The notes beneath the pieces are model-generated. The model did not search any database. It was not told the DNA's origin and saw only the letters and a list, made by a program, of their open reading frames with translations. Shown one piece after another: positions 21,625-31,151 of a DNA stretch of 64,000 bases. The stretch comes from Polynucleobacter brandtiae. Its GTDB lineage: Bacteria; Pseudomonadota; Gammaproteobacteria; Burkholderiales; Burkholderiaceae. Every line of letters starts with the position of its first letter. The first letter of the stretch is position 1. The position numbers and the translations under genes are program-made. Where the stretch lies: contig NZ_PGTX01000003.1 in the NCBI RefSeq assembly GCF_002797575.1, forward strand, positions 310,001 through 374,000. The letters run 5' to 3'.

Positions 21625-21652
21625 TATGCCGAAATTGTAATCAATTTCGGCA
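21625..21652 (-). terminator. Long hairpin after metK, probable terminator or processing site
   Basis: TGCCGAAATTG pairs with CAATTTCGGCA around a four-base loop, an 11-base-pair perfect stem starting about 30 bases after the metK stop and just before the SAH aptamer. No long T-run follows on the minus strand, so it is either a weak terminator or an RNA-stabilising 3' hairpin for metK mRNA. Confidence 0.5.
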
Positions 21653-21681
21653 TATTTGGCTTCGTTTTTACAAATTACCGC

Positions 21682-22848
21682 TTACAGACCAGCTGCTGCG
21701 CGTAATGCTGGGGCCTTATCACACTGCTCCCATGTAAATTCTGGCTCTTCACGACCAAAGTGGCCGTAGGCTGCTGTCTTTCGATAAATTGGACGCAAGA
21801 GATTAAGCATTTTGACAATGCCTTTTGGACGCAGGTCGAAATGCTCTGACACCAACTGTGCAATCTTTTCATCAGAGATCTTGCCAGTACCAAAGGTGCT
21901 CACCATCACTGACGTCGGTTTAGCTACGCCGATGGCATAAGAGATCTGAATTAAGCACTTACTGGCCAAACCAGCAGCCACCACATTCTTAGCAACATAA
22001 CGTCCAGCGTATGCAGCGGAACGATCTACCTTAGATGGGTCCTTACCGGAAAACGCACCGCCACCGTGTGGGGCCGCGCCGCCGTAAGTATCGACAATAA
22101 TTTTACGACCCGTTAAGCCACAATCGCCTTGCGGGCCGCCAATAACAAATCGACCAGTTGGGTTGACCAAGAAATTAATCGCACCCTTAATGAGGTGCTT
22201 TGGCAATACGGGCTTAATAATCTCTTCAATGACGGCTTCACGTAATTTCTCAAGCGAAATTTCTTCATCATGCTGGGTAGAAAGCACCACGGTATCAATG
22301 GAATCAGGCTTGCCATCCACATAACGCAAAGTCACTTGTGACTTTGCATCTGGGCGTAACCAATTTAAACGACCATCACGGCGTAATTGAGACTGTCGCT
22401 CTACTAGGCGGTGTGACAAATGAATGGGCAACGGCATCAGCTCTGCAGTCTCATCGCAGGCGTAACCAAACATGAGGCCTTGGTCACCAGCGCCCTGATC
22501 TAGGCCATCGTCATGCGCCTTATCAACACCCTGAGCAATATCTGGACTCTGCTTATCGTATGCCACCAAAACTGCACAACCTTTGTAGTCAATGCCGTAC
22601 TCAGTATTGTCATAACCAATCTCACGCAGTGTATTACGCGCAACTTGGATGTAGTCAACATTTGCATTGGTTGTGATTTCGCCTGCGAGCACAACCAAAC
22701 CGGTATTGCACAAAGTTTCAGCTGCAACGCGTGCTGTTGGATCTTGAGCCAAAATGGCATCCAAGATCGAATCAGAAATTTGATCTGCTACTTTATCGGG
22801 GTGACCTTCAGAAACTGATTCTGAGGTGAAGAAGTAATCATTTGCCAT
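21682..22848 (-). CDS. metK: S-adenosylmethionine synthetase
   Basis: Makes S-adenosylmethionine from methionine and ATP. 388 residues from the ATG with AAGGA 7 bases upstream; the open frame extends 20 codons further into the leader. Motifs: [48 protein letters not shown] and the C-terminal EFTWEQ. The preceding leader carries a riboswitch-like element, and the gene sits immediately upstream of the SAH riboswitch and ahcY, so the SAM cycle is locally organised. Confidence 0.98.
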   Translation of the reverse strand: MANDYFFTSESVSEGHPDKVADQISDSILDAILAQDPTARVAAETLCNTGLVVLAGEITTNANVDYIQVARNTLREIGYDNTEYGIDYKGCAVLVAYDKQSPDIAQGVDKAHDDGLDQGAGDQGLMFGYACDETAELMPLPIHLSHRLVERQSQLRRDGRLNWLRPDAKSQVTLRYVDGKPDSIDTVVLSTQHDEEISLEKLREAVIEEIIKPVLPKHLIKGAINFLVNPTGRFVIGGPQGDCGLTGRKIIVDTYGGAAPHGGGAFSGKDPSKVDRSAAYAGRYVAKNVVAAGLASKCLIQISYAIGVAKPTSVMVSTFGTGKISDEKIAQLVSEHFDLRPKGIVKMLNLLRPIYRKTAAYGHFGREEPEFTWEQCDKAPALRAAAGL

Positions 22849-22897
22849 TGTTTTTTCCTTTAAAAAATTAACACGATCTATGGGACAACTCGACGTG

Positions 22898-22968
22898 CCA
22901 GGAACCACAACGGCGACGCTTTAGCAGAATTTATGAATCGCCCTGCAAGTTGCCTTAACTCAGCGATA
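22898..22968 (-). ncRNA. Candidate SAM-II/SAM-V-like riboswitch in the metK leader
   Basis: Read on the minus strand. P1 pairs ATCGC (22967-22963) with GCGAT (22941-22937). Inside P1 is TGAGTT, then CTTGCAG (22949-22943); after P1 come ATAAAT and GCTAAA (22925-22920). This order (P1 5', TGAnTT, CTTGCA, P1 3', AUAAAU, GCUAAA) matches my recollection of the SAM-II/SAM-V core. Loop bases GGC or CAAC (22955-22949) can pair with GCC or GTTG (22914-22908) as the pseudoknot. An alternative stem GGCGA/TCGCC would disrupt P1. TTCCT (22904-22900) could sequester the AGGAA ribosome binding site. No covariance test was possible. Confidence 0.55.
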
Positions 22969-22973
22969 ACCAG

Positions 22974-23003
22974 ATATTAACTGAAAATGGCCATATTGAT
23001 CAA
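22974..23003 (-). promoter_or_regulatory. Predicted sigma-70 promoter of metK
   Basis: Minus-strand TTGATC (23003-22998), an 18-base spacer and TAATAT (22979-22974). Transcription would begin near 22967, exactly at the 5' side of the candidate riboswitch P1, giving a leader of about 120 nt. Confidence 0.45.
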
Positions 23004-23017
23004 GGCTGATTGAAAAA

Positions 23018-23046
23018 TTGGCACTAAGGCCCGCATTGAATATCAT
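23018..23046 (+). promoter_or_regulatory. Predicted promoter of the LpxL-like acyltransferase gene
   Basis: TTGGCA, a 17-base spacer and TATCAT. The expected transcription start (about 23053) coincides with the GTG start codon, and no Shine-Dalgarno sequence is visible, so the mRNA may be leaderless. Back to back with the metK promoter. Confidence 0.4.
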
Positions 23047-23052
23047 ATAAGT

Positions 23053-23910
23053 GTGCGTAAAATTTTCCTGAAGCTAACCCTACAAGCGATTGCCCTATCG
23101 CCACTATGCCTCGTTCAGGCAATAGGGGCATTTTTAGGGGTTTTAGCCTATGTGGGCTCTAGTCAATACCGCTCACTGTTTCGGTCCCAATATGCAATTG
23201 TTGTCAAAAGCCATGATTTACGACTCCAAATATGGCGTGCGGCTGCGGCATCAGGCCAGCTGTTCTCAGACAGCCTATGGATTTGGCGTAATCCTACAAA
23301 AGCACTCAAGCTAGTTGAGATACAGGATTGGGCAGTTGTAGAGAAAGCTATACGAGAAGGGCATGGCTTGGTAATGTTGACACCCCATTTGGGTGGCTTT
23401 GAAATTATTCCAAGGGTCCTGGCGCAGCACTTCCCCGCAACCATTCTGTATCGTCCCGCGCGCCAAGCCTGGCTGAATGAGGTCATTGAGGAGGGGCGCG
23501 CCTATCCCAATATGCATTTTGTTCCCGCTAACCTAAACGGTGTTCGTCAAATGACCCGCGCCCTATACCGTGGTGAGGCCATTGGCATCCTTCCAGATCA
23601 AGTGCCCAGCGGCGGAGAGGGCGTTTGGGTACCATTTTTTGGTCGACCCGCCTACACCACGCCTCTACCAGCCCGCCTAGCCAACCGCAATAACACCCCC
23701 GTAATCATGTTTACCGCCCAACGTAAAGCGCTGGGTAAGGGCTGGCTAATGCAAGCCAAACGATTGGAGCCGCTATCTGAGGATCCGACAATTGCAGCTG
23801 CCGAACTCAATATTGCGATTGAGAACGCCATATTAGTGGCACCCAATCAATTCATCTGGGCATACAACCGCTATAAACATCCCAGCGGTGCTCAATTACC
23901 GCCAAATTAA
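23053..23910 (+). CDS. Lysophospholipid acyltransferase, LpxL/HtrB family (lipid A acylation)
   Basis: A 285-residue inner-membrane acyltransferase that adds a secondary acyl chain to lipid A precursors or a related lipid. Hydrophobic N terminus (about 8-32); the catalytic HX4(D/E) box appears as TPHLGGFEII, followed by YRPAR and the ILPDQVPSGGEGVWVPFFG block typical of the family. Starts with GTG 23053 (MRKIFLK) without a visible ribosome binding site. Divergent from metK and upstream of dapF. A second member lies at 46.4 kb; which is LpxL and which is LpxM-like cannot be decided. Confidence 0.87.
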   Translation: MRKIFLKLTLQAIALSPLCLVQAIGAFLGVLAYVGSSQYRSLFRSQYAIVVKSHDLRLQIWRAAAASGQLFSDSLWIWRNPTKALKLVEIQDWAVVEKAIREGHGLVMLTPHLGGFEIIPRVLAQHFPATILYRPARQAWLNEVIEEGRAYPNMHFVPANLNGVRQMTRALYRGEAIGILPDQVPSGGEGVWVPFFGRPAYTTPLPARLANRNNTPVIMFTAQRKALGKGWLMQAKRLEPLSEDPTIAAAELNIAIENAILVAPNQFIWAYNRYKHPSGAQLPPN

Positions 23911-24010
23911 TAGCGTAACTTTTCCAGTGTTAGCGATGCGCCCATAGTGAGTCTGATTACTCAAGCAATACCTATTTGACAATGAACAGCGTCGTCGTCC
24001 ATTGGGGCAC

Positions 24011-24039
24011 TTGTTCGCAAAAGACCAGCAAGGTACTAT
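24011..24039 (+). promoter_or_regulatory. Predicted promoter of dapF
   Basis: TTGTTC, a 17-base spacer and TACTAT, placing the transcription start near 24046 and giving about 60 nt of leader before the TTG start of dapF. Only sequence similarity to sigma-70 consensus supports it. Confidence 0.4.
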
Positions 24040-24107
24040 TGGGCACATGATTGTTTTAAATATCGGTCACCTGGTGAGCTAAGTCTTTACAAATAACTGG
24101 AATTTTT

Positions 24108-25010
24108 TTGAGTACAAATTTAAACAAGCCCGCACGCAAATTCCGCTTTACCAAAATGCATGGTGCCGGCAATGACTTTATTGTGCTCAATGGCATCGAT
24201 CAAGACCTGAGCGGCATCCTTCCCGAGCAATGGCAAAGACTGGCTCACCGTCAATTTGGTATTGGTGCAGATCAAATTTTATTGGTTGAAAAATCGACAT
24301 GCTCAGATGCTGATTTTCGTTATCGGATTTTTAATGCTGATGGTGGAGAGGTAGAGCAATGCGGCAACGGCTCACGCTGCTTTGTACGCTTTGTTCAAGA
24401 TCAAGGACTCTCAAATAAAAATCCTCTGCGCGTTCAAGTCGCTCACACTATTCTTACTTTGAGATCTCATCCAGATGGCCAGGTTGAGGTCAATATGGGG
24501 GCGCCTATTTTTGAGCATAGCCAAATTCCGTTTGATGCAAAAGGTCTTTCTAGTCTGCAAGAATTTCATGAAACGCTCTTTGCGCTTCCCCTTAAAAAGC
24601 CTGCCCCACACGATAGTTGGATTGGCGCTCTATCTATGGGAAACCCACATGCAGTTCAGGTAGTGGGAGATATTAATAGTGCACCGGTTTTAGAGGAAGG
24701 GCCCTCTATTGAGAGTCACATCGCCTTTCCGAAAAGAGTGAACGCCGCTTTTATGCAGATTCTTAATCGCAATGAAATTCAATTGCGCGTCTATGAGCGT
24801 GGAGCTGGTGAAACCCTTGCTTGTGGTACGGGCGCATGTGCTGCTGTAGTCTCCGGTATACGCCGAGGCTTACTACACTCGCCCGTTCAAGTGCGCACGC
24901 GTGGGGGTGACCTCACGATAGCTTGGGAAGGCATCATCAATGACATCATTCAGCCAGTCATCATGACTGGGCCAGCAGTGACTGTATTTGAGGGTGAGAC
25001 GACGATCTAG
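24108..25010 (+). CDS. dapF: Diaminopimelate epimerase
   Basis: Interconverts LL- and meso-diaminopimelate for lysine and peptidoglycan. 300 residues. The N-terminal [16 protein letters not shown] and both catalytic cysteines are present ([12 protein letters not shown] and [12 protein letters not shown]), with YERGAGET before the second. The start is TTG at 24108; the next in-frame ATG is within the conserved MHGAGNDF, which would remove the first beta strand, so TTG is preferred. Convergent with pyrE. Confidence 0.95.
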   Translation: MSTNLNKPARKFRFTKMHGAGNDFIVLNGIDQDLSGILPEQWQRLAHRQFGIGADQILLVEKSTCSDADFRYRIFNADGGEVEQCGNGSRCFVRFVQDQGLSNKNPLRVQVAHTILTLRSHPDGQVEVNMGAPIFEHSQIPFDAKGLSSLQEFHETLFALPLKKPAPHDSWIGALSMGNPHAVQVVGDINSAPVLEEGPSIESHIAFPKRVNAAFMQILNRNEIQLRVYERGAGETLACGTGACAAVVSGIRRGLLHSPVQVRTRGGDLTIAWEGIINDIIQPVIMTGPAVTVFEGETTI

Positions 25011-25033
25011 CGGTAAGTAAGACTACCTAATTT

Positions 25034-25702
25034 TTAGATGCCGTATTGTTCACGATAGGTCTTTACAGCAGGCAAATAATCTGTCAACGCAGCATCGCTT
25101 GAGGCAGTTAAAAAAGACATTAAATCAGTGAGATTGGCGATGGCAATGACGGGTATTCCAAACTCCTCTTGCACAGCCTGCACTGCAGACTTCTCTCCGA
25201 CTTCTATTGCCGTACCTGATTTTTCCATACGATCTAATGCAATTAATACCGCCACAGGCTCTGCTCCGGCCGCCTGAATTAAAGCTACGGATTCACGGAC
25301 AGAAGTTCCAGCAGATATCACATCGTCAATAATGACAACCTTTCCCCTCACTGGGGCGCCCACTAGGGAGCCGCCCTCACCATGATCTTTTGCCTCTTTG
25401 CGGTTATAGGCATAAGGCACATTGCGCCCGGCATTAGCCAATGCAATCGCAGTGGTAGCGGCTAAAGTAATCCCTTTATAGGCGGGGCCGTAGAGCATGT
25501 CATATTCAATATTAGATTCTTGTAACGCTCTAGCGTAATACCCGCCTAGGGCACTTAAGCGAGCGCCATCGTTAAAGCCGCCCGCATTAAAGAAATAGGG
25601 TGATAGGCGACCCGCTTTAGTTTTAAACTCCCCAAAGGACAAAACGTTTGCCTCCAAGGCAAAATGAATAAAGTTTTCTTGATTAGAATTTTTTGAGCTC
25701 AT
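25034..25702 (-). CDS. pyrE: Orotate phosphoribosyltransferase
   Basis: Converts orotate and PRPP to orotidine-5'-phosphate in pyrimidine synthesis. 222 residues. Substrate motif LKTKAGRLSPYFFNAGGFNDG-like text near residue 25, GPAYKGITLA, NRKEAKDHGEGGSLVG, and the PRPP loop VVIIDDVISAGTSVRESV. ATG start; divergent from xth with 8 bases between the start codons. Confidence 0.96.
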   Translation of the reverse strand: MSSKNSNQENFIHFALEANVLSFGEFKTKAGRLSPYFFNAGGFNDGARLSALGGYYARALQESNIEYDMLYGPAYKGITLAATTAIALANAGRNVPYAYNRKEAKDHGEGGSLVGAPVRGKVVIIDDVISAGTSVRESVALIQAAGAEPVAVLIALDRMEKSGTAIEVGEKSAVQAVQEEFGIPVIAIANLTDLMSFLTASSDAALTDYLPAVKTYREQYGI

Positions 25703-25710
25703 AGGCCTAT

Positions 25711-26493
25711 ATGTTACGCATCATTTCTGCCAACCTCAACGGGATCCGTTCTGCAGTCAAAAAAGGCTTTCTGCCGTGGGTTACCCAGCAGCAGGCAGAC
25801 TTTGTTTGTATGCAGGAACTCAAGGCACAGCACGACGACCTAGAGGACGCCATCCTCAATCCTGATGGCTTGTATGGCTTTTTTCATCATGCTGAAAAAA
25901 AAGGATACAGCGGCTGCGGCATCTATACCCCCCATAAGCCTGATGAAGTGCTCTATGGCTATGGTAATCCTGAGTTTGATGCAGAAGGACGTTATGTCGA
26001 GGTACGCTACCAAAAGCTCTCTGTGATCTCGGTATACATGCCATCTGGGTCAAGCTCACCAGAGCGGCAAGAGGCTAAATATCGCTATCTAGATTCTTTT
26101 TTACCCCATCTGATTGCGCTCAAAAAATCCGGTCGTGAAATTGTGCTTTGCGGGGACGTCAATATTGCGCATCATGAGATTGATCTCAAGAATTGGAAAG
26201 GCAACCTCAAAAACTCAGGATTTTTGCCTGAGGAACGAGCCTGGCTTACCAATCTATTTAATCAAGTAGGCTATGTCGATGTCTACCGAAATCTAGAGCC
26301 TAAGGCAGCTGAGGATTGTTACACCTGGTGGAGCAATCGAGGCCAAGCTTACGCCAAAAATGTCGGCTGGCGTATTGACTATCACATCACAACTCCAGGA
26401 ATCGCTGCTAGCGCTAAGCGAACGTCTATCTACAAAGAGGAGCGCTTCTCAGATCATGCGCCACTCACCGTTGACTACGATTGGACTATTTAG
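25711..26493 (+). CDS. xth: Exodeoxyribonuclease III
   Basis: DNA-repair AP endonuclease and 3'-5' exonuclease of the EEP fold. 260 residues. Motifs: SANLNGIRSAVKKGF, FVCMQELKAQ (metal-binding Glu), LCGDVNIAH (active Asp/Asn) and the C-terminal RFSDHAPLTVDY with catalytic Asp-His. ATG start. Its stop overlaps the stop of the convergent permease gene by 4 bases. Confidence 0.95.
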   Translation: MLRIISANLNGIRSAVKKGFLPWVTQQQADFVCMQELKAQHDDLEDAILNPDGLYGFFHHAEKKGYSGCGIYTPHKPDEVLYGYGNPEFDAEGRYVEVRYQKLSVISVYMPSGSSSPERQEAKYRYLDSFLPHLIALKKSGREIVLCGDVNIAHHEIDLKNWKGNLKNSGFLPEERAWLTNLFNQVGYVDVYRNLEPKAAEDCYTWWSNRGQAYAKNVGWRIDYHITTPGIAASAKRTSIYKEERFSDHAPLTVDYDWTI

Positions 26494-27833
26494 TCCAGCG
26501 TAGCATCATGCTGCTTGATCTCTACTACCTTAAAGTGCATGGCAAGCCAAATCAGAATTAAAACGGGAGCGCCAATAATAGCGGTCCCAATAAAAAAGGT
26601 TTGATAGCCAAAGGTATCTACAAAGACGCCTGAGAATCCAGCGAGCCACTTCGGCAATAAAAGCATCATCGAACTAAACAAGGCGTACTGCGTCGCAGAG
26701 TATTGAATATTTGTTAGTGATGATAGGAAGGCAATGAAGGCTGCGGTTGCAATGCCAGAGCTCAGGTTATCTGCAGAGATTACCCACACTAACCCTTGAA
26801 GATCATGGCCCTGAGTCGCTAACCAGGCAAATAATAAGTTACTCACCGCAGACAAAATGGCACCTAAAAATAGAATGCGCATCACACCAAATCGTAATGT
26901 AAATACACCCCCAATAAAAGCGCCCACTAAAGTCATGATGACACCAAATACTTTGCTCACTGCAGCTACTTCATCTTTGGTGTAGCCCATATCCACATAA
27001 AAAGGATTGGCCATAATACCCATCACAACATCACTAATGCGGTAAATCGCAATCAAAGCCAAAATGAGAACTGCATACCATCGATAGCGAGCAACAAAAT
27101 CTGCAAAAGGCTCTACCAGAGTTTGATGAAGCCAGGCTTTAGCATTACGTACTTTGGATAGCTCTAGTCTTACAGGCTCCTTACTCAAGAACGTTGTAAT
27201 AACGCCTACGCTAATTGATAAAGCCATGCACAGATAAGCAAACTGCCATGCGCTAGGATCGTAGTTTCCGCCGCTGCCCTCAACCCTGGCTGCCAGCCAC
27301 AACACACCGGCACCAGACCAAATTAAAGCAAGCCGATAACCGGTTTGATACGTGGCTGCTAAAGCAGCTTGATGATCAGTGCTAGCGGATTCAATCCGAA
27401 AGGCATCTAAAGCGATGTCCTGAGTAGCCGATCCAAAAGCAACCAAAAGGGCGCACCACACCATAGGCGTTAGTTGCGAGCGAGGATCAATACTTGCCAT
27501 GCCTATCAGCCCCAGAATGACTAGCGCCTGTGCAAATAAAAGCCAGCTACGTCTTCGGCCTAATAACTTGGTAAGCAATGGAATAGGAAGGCGATCGACT
27601 AAAGGTGCCCATAGCCATTTAAAGGCATAAATCAAGCCTACCCATGTGAGGTAACCAATCGTACTGCGATCAATACCCGCCTCTCTTAACCAAAAGCTCA
27701 GCGTTCCTAAAATGAGCAGAAGGGGTAAGCCAGCAGAAAAGCCCAGAAAAAGCATCCGCAAACAAGGCCATTCAAGATAAACACGGAAGTCCTTCAGCCA
27801 GGACTGAATATTTACAAGTCCTGCTTTAAGCAC
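26490..27833 (-). CDS. ampG: AmpG-like muropeptide MFS transporter
   Basis: A major-facilitator permease of about 447 residues and 12 membrane helices that imports anhydromuropeptides in wall recycling. Family-typical text: MLFLGFSAGLPLLLILGTLSFWLREAG, SIGYLTWVGLIYAFKWLWAPLVDR-like, and the ATQDIALDAFRIE motif near residue 130. GTG at 27833 is preferred, giving an 8-base overlap with metW; a TTG at 27863 is an alternative. Last gene of a long minus-strand run. A lytic transglycosylase that makes its substrates is encoded at 16.4 kb. Confidence 0.87.
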   Translation of the reverse strand: MLKAGLVNIQSWLKDFRVYLEWPCLRMLFLGFSAGLPLLLILGTLSFWLREAGIDRSTIGYLTWVGLIYAFKWLWAPLVDRLPIPLLTKLLGRRRSWLLFAQALVILGLIGMASIDPRSQLTPMVWCALLVAFGSATQDIALDAFRIESASTDHQAALAATYQTGYRLALIWSGAGVLWLAARVEGSGGNYDPSAWQFAYLCMALSISVGVITTFLSKEPVRLELSKVRNAKAWLHQTLVEPFADFVARYRWYAVLILALIAIYRISDVVMGIMANPFYVDMGYTKDEVAAVSKVFGVIMTLVGAFIGGVFTLRFGVMRILFLGAILSAVSNLLFAWLATQGHDLQGLVWVISADNLSSGIATAAFIAFLSSLTNIQYSATQYALFSSMMLLLPKWLAGFSGVFVDTFGYQTFFIGTAIIGAPVLILIWLAMHFKVVEIKQHDATLD

Positions 27834-28413
27834 GGCGAATGCGGAAAAGTGCAAGGCTTCCAAACAGATTCGGCATCAAGGTCACCTGTCGACCCTCATG
27901 CAAAATACATTGATCTAAAACCTTTAGCCCTAAGCTGGAAGCCAATTTTTCAAAATCTGCAACAGTAAGAACGCGAACGTTAGGGGTGTTGTACCACTGA
28001 TAAGGCAAGCTTTTAGAGACTGGCATACGACCCAAACCAACTGCGAAACGATGTGACCAATGGCCAAAGTTAGGAAAAGACACGATCGATTCTTTGCCAA
28101 CACGAACTACTTCGCTCAAAATCTTTTCAGTCTCATGAATAGTTTGGAGCGTTTGCGATAGCACTACAGTATCAAAGCTATTGTTCTCGAAGAGGGCTAA
28201 ACCTCCCTCAAGGTTTTGCTGAATGACATTCAATCCTTTTTGCACACAAGACAATACGCGTGCATCATCAATTTCAACGCCATAAGCATGCACTGGCTTT
28301 TGCTTTTGCAAATACTCTAAGAAGCTACCATCGCCACAGCCCAAGTCTAGTACTTGGCTATTGGGAGAAATCCACTGCGCAATGGCAGCGAAGTCTGCGC
28401 GCCGCATACTCAT
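27826..28413 (-). CDS. metW: Methionine biosynthesis protein MetW
   Basis: A 195-residue SAM-binding methyltransferase-like protein that partners MetX in homoserine acylation. SAM loop [15 protein letters not shown]; family block [20 protein letters not shown] and [12 protein letters not shown]. It overlaps metX by 4 bases, the usual arrangement in proteobacteria lacking MetA, and overlaps the permease gene downstream. ATG start. Confidence 0.94.
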   Translation of the reverse strand: MSMRRADFAAIAQWISPNSQVLDLGCGDGSFLEYLQKQKPVHAYGVEIDDARVLSCVQKGLNVIQQNLEGGLALFENNSFDTVVLSQTLQTIHETEKILSEVVRVGKESIVSFPNFGHWSHRFAVGLGRMPVSKSLPYQWYNTPNVRVLTVADFEKLASSLGLKVLDQCILHEGRQVTLMPNLFGSLALFRIRRA

Positions 28414-29549
28414 GATGGGGTCCTCAGCATTTGCTCAAAATAAGCTCGAATCAAGCCATGATAGCGAGGATCATCTAATAAAAATGCATCGTGACCATGT
28501 GGCGCATCGATCTCTGCATAGCTCACCTCGCTCTTATTGCTTAGCAATGATTCCACAATTTCTCGACTGCGGTTGGGCGGAAAGCGCCAATCTGTTGCAA
28601 AGCTCACCACCAAAAATTTAGCCTGCACCTCAGCCAGGGCACGGTTCAGGCTGCCTTCATAGCGACGTGAAGGATCAAAATAATCTAGGGCTCGTGTAAT
28701 CAGCAAATAAGTATTGGCATCAAAATATTTAGAGAATTTATCGCCCTGGTGACGCAAATAACTCTCTACCGCAAACTCAACACCAAAACTAAAGCGATAG
28801 TCATGAGACTCTCCCTCTGGTCGCTGTAACTCACGACCAAATTTTTCAGCCATATCGTCATCAGATAAATAGGTGATATGTCCCACCATCCGCGCTAATC
28901 TGAGGCCATTTTTAGGCACTACGCCGTGCTCATAATAGTTTCCACCATGAAAATCGGGATCAGACAGAATCGCGTTACGAGCTACTTCGTTAAAAGCAAT
29001 GTTTTGAGCGCTGAGTTTTGGGGTAGAGGCAATCACCAAGCAATGCGCCAAGCGTTTTGGAAACTGAATAGCCCAAGCTAGTGCTTGCATGCCCCCCAGA
29101 CTTCCACCCATCACAGCAGCAAAGCGACGAATGCCTAGTTTGTCAGCCAAGCGCGCTTGGGTATTCACCCAATCCTCTACAGTGATGACTGGAAAATCTG
29201 CGCCATAAGGCTTTTTACTCGCTGGATTAATACTCATTGGACCCGTTGATCCAAAGCAAGAACCCAAGTTATTGACGCCAATCACAAAGAAGTGGTCTGT
29301 ATCTACAGGCTTGCCAGGACCAATCATATTGTCCCACCAGCCGATGTCATTCTCATCATCGGGGCTAGGGCCCGCCACATGATGGGAGGCATTAAGTGCA
29401 TGACAAACTAATACAGCGTTACTTTTATCGGCATTAAGTTTGCCGTAGGTTTCAATAACTAAATCGTAGCCCGACAATAGGGCACCACTTTGCAAAGGCA
29501 AAGGCTCGGCAAAGTGAATAGTATTTCTAGAGAGGTGTAATTCACTCAT
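28410..29549 (-). CDS. metX: Homoserine O-acyltransferase MetX
   Basis: Activates homoserine for methionine synthesis (acetyl or succinyl donor; not resolvable here). 379 residues, alpha/beta hydrolase fold. Nucleophile elbow [14 protein letters not shown], the ETYGKLN segment, and the terminal [12 protein letters not shown] with catalytic His. Between slmA and metW with 4-base overlaps on both sides, so translation is coupled through slmA-metX-metW. Confidence 0.95.
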   Translation of the reverse strand: MSELHLSRNTIHFAEPLPLQSGALLSGYDLVIETYGKLNADKSNAVLVCHALNASHHVAGPSPDDENDIGWWDNMIGPGKPVDTDHFFVIGVNNLGSCFGSTGPMSINPASKKPYGADFPVITVEDWVNTQARLADKLGIRRFAAVMGGSLGGMQALAWAIQFPKRLAHCLVIASTPKLSAQNIAFNEVARNAILSDPDFHGGNYYEHGVVPKNGLRLARMVGHITYLSDDDMAEKFGRELQRPEGESHDYRFSFGVEFAVESYLRHQGDKFSKYFDANTYLLITRALDYFDPSRRYEGSLNRALAEVQAKFLVVSFATDWRFPPNRSREIVESLLSNKSEVSYAEIDAPHGHDAFLLDDPRYHGLIRAYFEQMLRTPS

Positions 29550-30199
29550 TCGGATAGAAGAAGGCGAAGGCTCATGTCAGATGCATCGGTTGGCAGCTTT
29601 TTAAAGCCACTTCGAGCAAAGCGATGCCAACGACCCAAAACATAGCTCATCAACATCGTAGCGCGAACACTGATCTCATCTTGAGTAACATTAGCCCAAG
29701 ATCCTCCCTGGGTTTGTGCAATGCGTAAGGTCTGCTTCAGAGACGCCTCAACACGATCGAGCACCTGAGTAATACGCTCCTGCAAACGATCATCCTCTTG
29801 AAATAATGCGTCACCCAAAAGCACCCGGGTCATTCCTGGATTTTTTTCTGCAAAGAACAGTAACATCTGCAAGATACCTCTTGCTTGAGCCAAGCCCGAT
29901 TCTTCTTTTTGATTAATTTGATTAATTAAGCCAAAGACGGTTTGCTCAATGAAGGCGATCAAGCCCTCAAACATTTGCGCCTTACTGGCGAAATGACGAT
30001 ACAGGGCTGCTTCAGAAACTTGGATTTTTGCTGCCAAGGCGGCCGTTGTCACACGCTCACCTTTTGGATTTTGCAACATCTCCGCCAACACCTGCAGAAT
30101 CTGCAAGCGCCGTTCTCCGGGACGAGGACGTTTACGCACTGTGCCGGCATCAGCAACGCTTACCTCAACTCCCGCTGTCATTTCTAAAGGATCACTCAT
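29546..30199 (-). CDS. slmA: Nucleoid occlusion factor SlmA (TetR fold)
   Basis: A DNA-binding inhibitor of FtsZ assembly over the nucleoid. 217 residues. The N-terminal helix-turn-helix shows [45 protein letters not shown], the SlmA-specific variant of the TetR motif. The C terminus ends LRLLLSE. It overlaps metX by 4 bases and follows argB by 22 bases. ATG start. Confidence 0.9.
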   Translation of the reverse strand: MSDPLEMTAGVEVSVADAGTVRKRPRPGERRLQILQVLAEMLQNPKGERVTTAALAAKIQVSEAALYRHFASKAQMFEGLIAFIEQTVFGLINQINQKEESGLAQARGILQMLLFFAEKNPGMTRVLLGDALFQEDDRLQERITQVLDRVEASLKQTLRIAQTQGGSWANVTQDEISVRATMLMSYVLGRWHRFARSGFKKLPTDASDMSLRLLLSE

Positions 30200-30221
30200 A
30201 TGAATATCTGTGGTTTTATTC

Positions 30222-31124
30222 TTAACGTGAACGAATCATGGTTCCGAATGCTTGCTCGGTCAGAATTTCCAACAACAAAGAGTGCTCAATACGCCCATCA
30301 ATAATGTGCACTGAATTTACACCGCTTTTGGCTGCATCCAATGCAGATGATATTTTTGGCAACATACCACCGGAGATGGTACCGTCAGCAAATAGGCCAT
30401 CAATTTCACGTGCCGTTAAATCAGTGAGTAGCTTGCCGCTCTTATCCATCACACCAGGGATGTTGGTCATGATGACTAATTTTTCAGCATGCAAAATTTC
30501 TGCCATTTTGCCGGCGACTAAATCAGCATTAATGTTGTAGGCTTGACCCTCTTCACTAAATCCAATGGGAGAAATCACTGGAATAAACGCATCGTCTTGC
30601 AAGGCCTTTACCACTGCAGGATTAATCGCCTCAATCTCTCCGACAAAGCCTAAATCAATCGTGCCGCCGATATTCTTTTCATCGGCAACGAGCATTTTCT
30701 TCGCCCGAATTAGGCCACCATCCTTACCGGTTAAGCCAACGGCCTGACCGCCAAAGTGATTTATGAGCATCACAATATCTTGCTGGACTTCGCCGCCAAG
30801 AACCCACTCCACTACTTCCATAGTTTCTTCATCGGTCACCCGCATACCCTGAATAAAGGTACCGGTCTTGCCGATTTTTTTCAAGGCCTCATCAATTTGT
30901 GGGCCGCCACCATGCACCACTACTGGGTTCATACCAACGAGCTTTAGCAAGATAACGTCGCGCGCGAAACTTTCCTTAAGGCGTTCTTCCACCATGGCGT
31001 TTCCGCCGTACTTAATAACAATGGTTTTTCCGTGATACGCACGAATATACGGTAGAGCCTCAGCTAAGATTTCCGCCTTCAGTAAGGGGGAAATTTCGCT
31101 AATAGATGGAGATTGCGTAGTCAT
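30222..31124 (-). CDS. argB: Acetylglutamate kinase
   Basis: Phosphorylates N-acetylglutamate in arginine synthesis. 300 residues of the amino-acid kinase fold: [44 protein letters not shown], and [16 protein letters not shown]-terminal [20 protein letters not shown] is characteristic. 27 bases downstream of dksA on the same strand. ATG start. Confidence 0.97.
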   Translation of the reverse strand: MTTQSPSISEISPLLKAEILAEALPYIRAYHGKTIVIKYGGNAMVEERLKESFARDVILLKLVGMNPVVVHGGGPQIDEALKKIGKTGTFIQGMRVTDEETMEVVEWVLGGEVQQDIVMLINHFGGQAVGLTGKDGGLIRAKKMLVADEKNIGGTIDLGFVGEIEAINPAVVKALQDDAFIPVISPIGFSEEGQAYNINADLVAGKMAEILHAEKLVIMTNIPGVMDKSGKLLTDLTAREIDGLFADGTISGGMLPKISSALDAAKSGVNSVHIIDGRIEHSLLLEILTEQAFGTMIRSR

Positions 31125-31151
31125 TGCCGCTTCAATATTCAGTCTGGTAGA

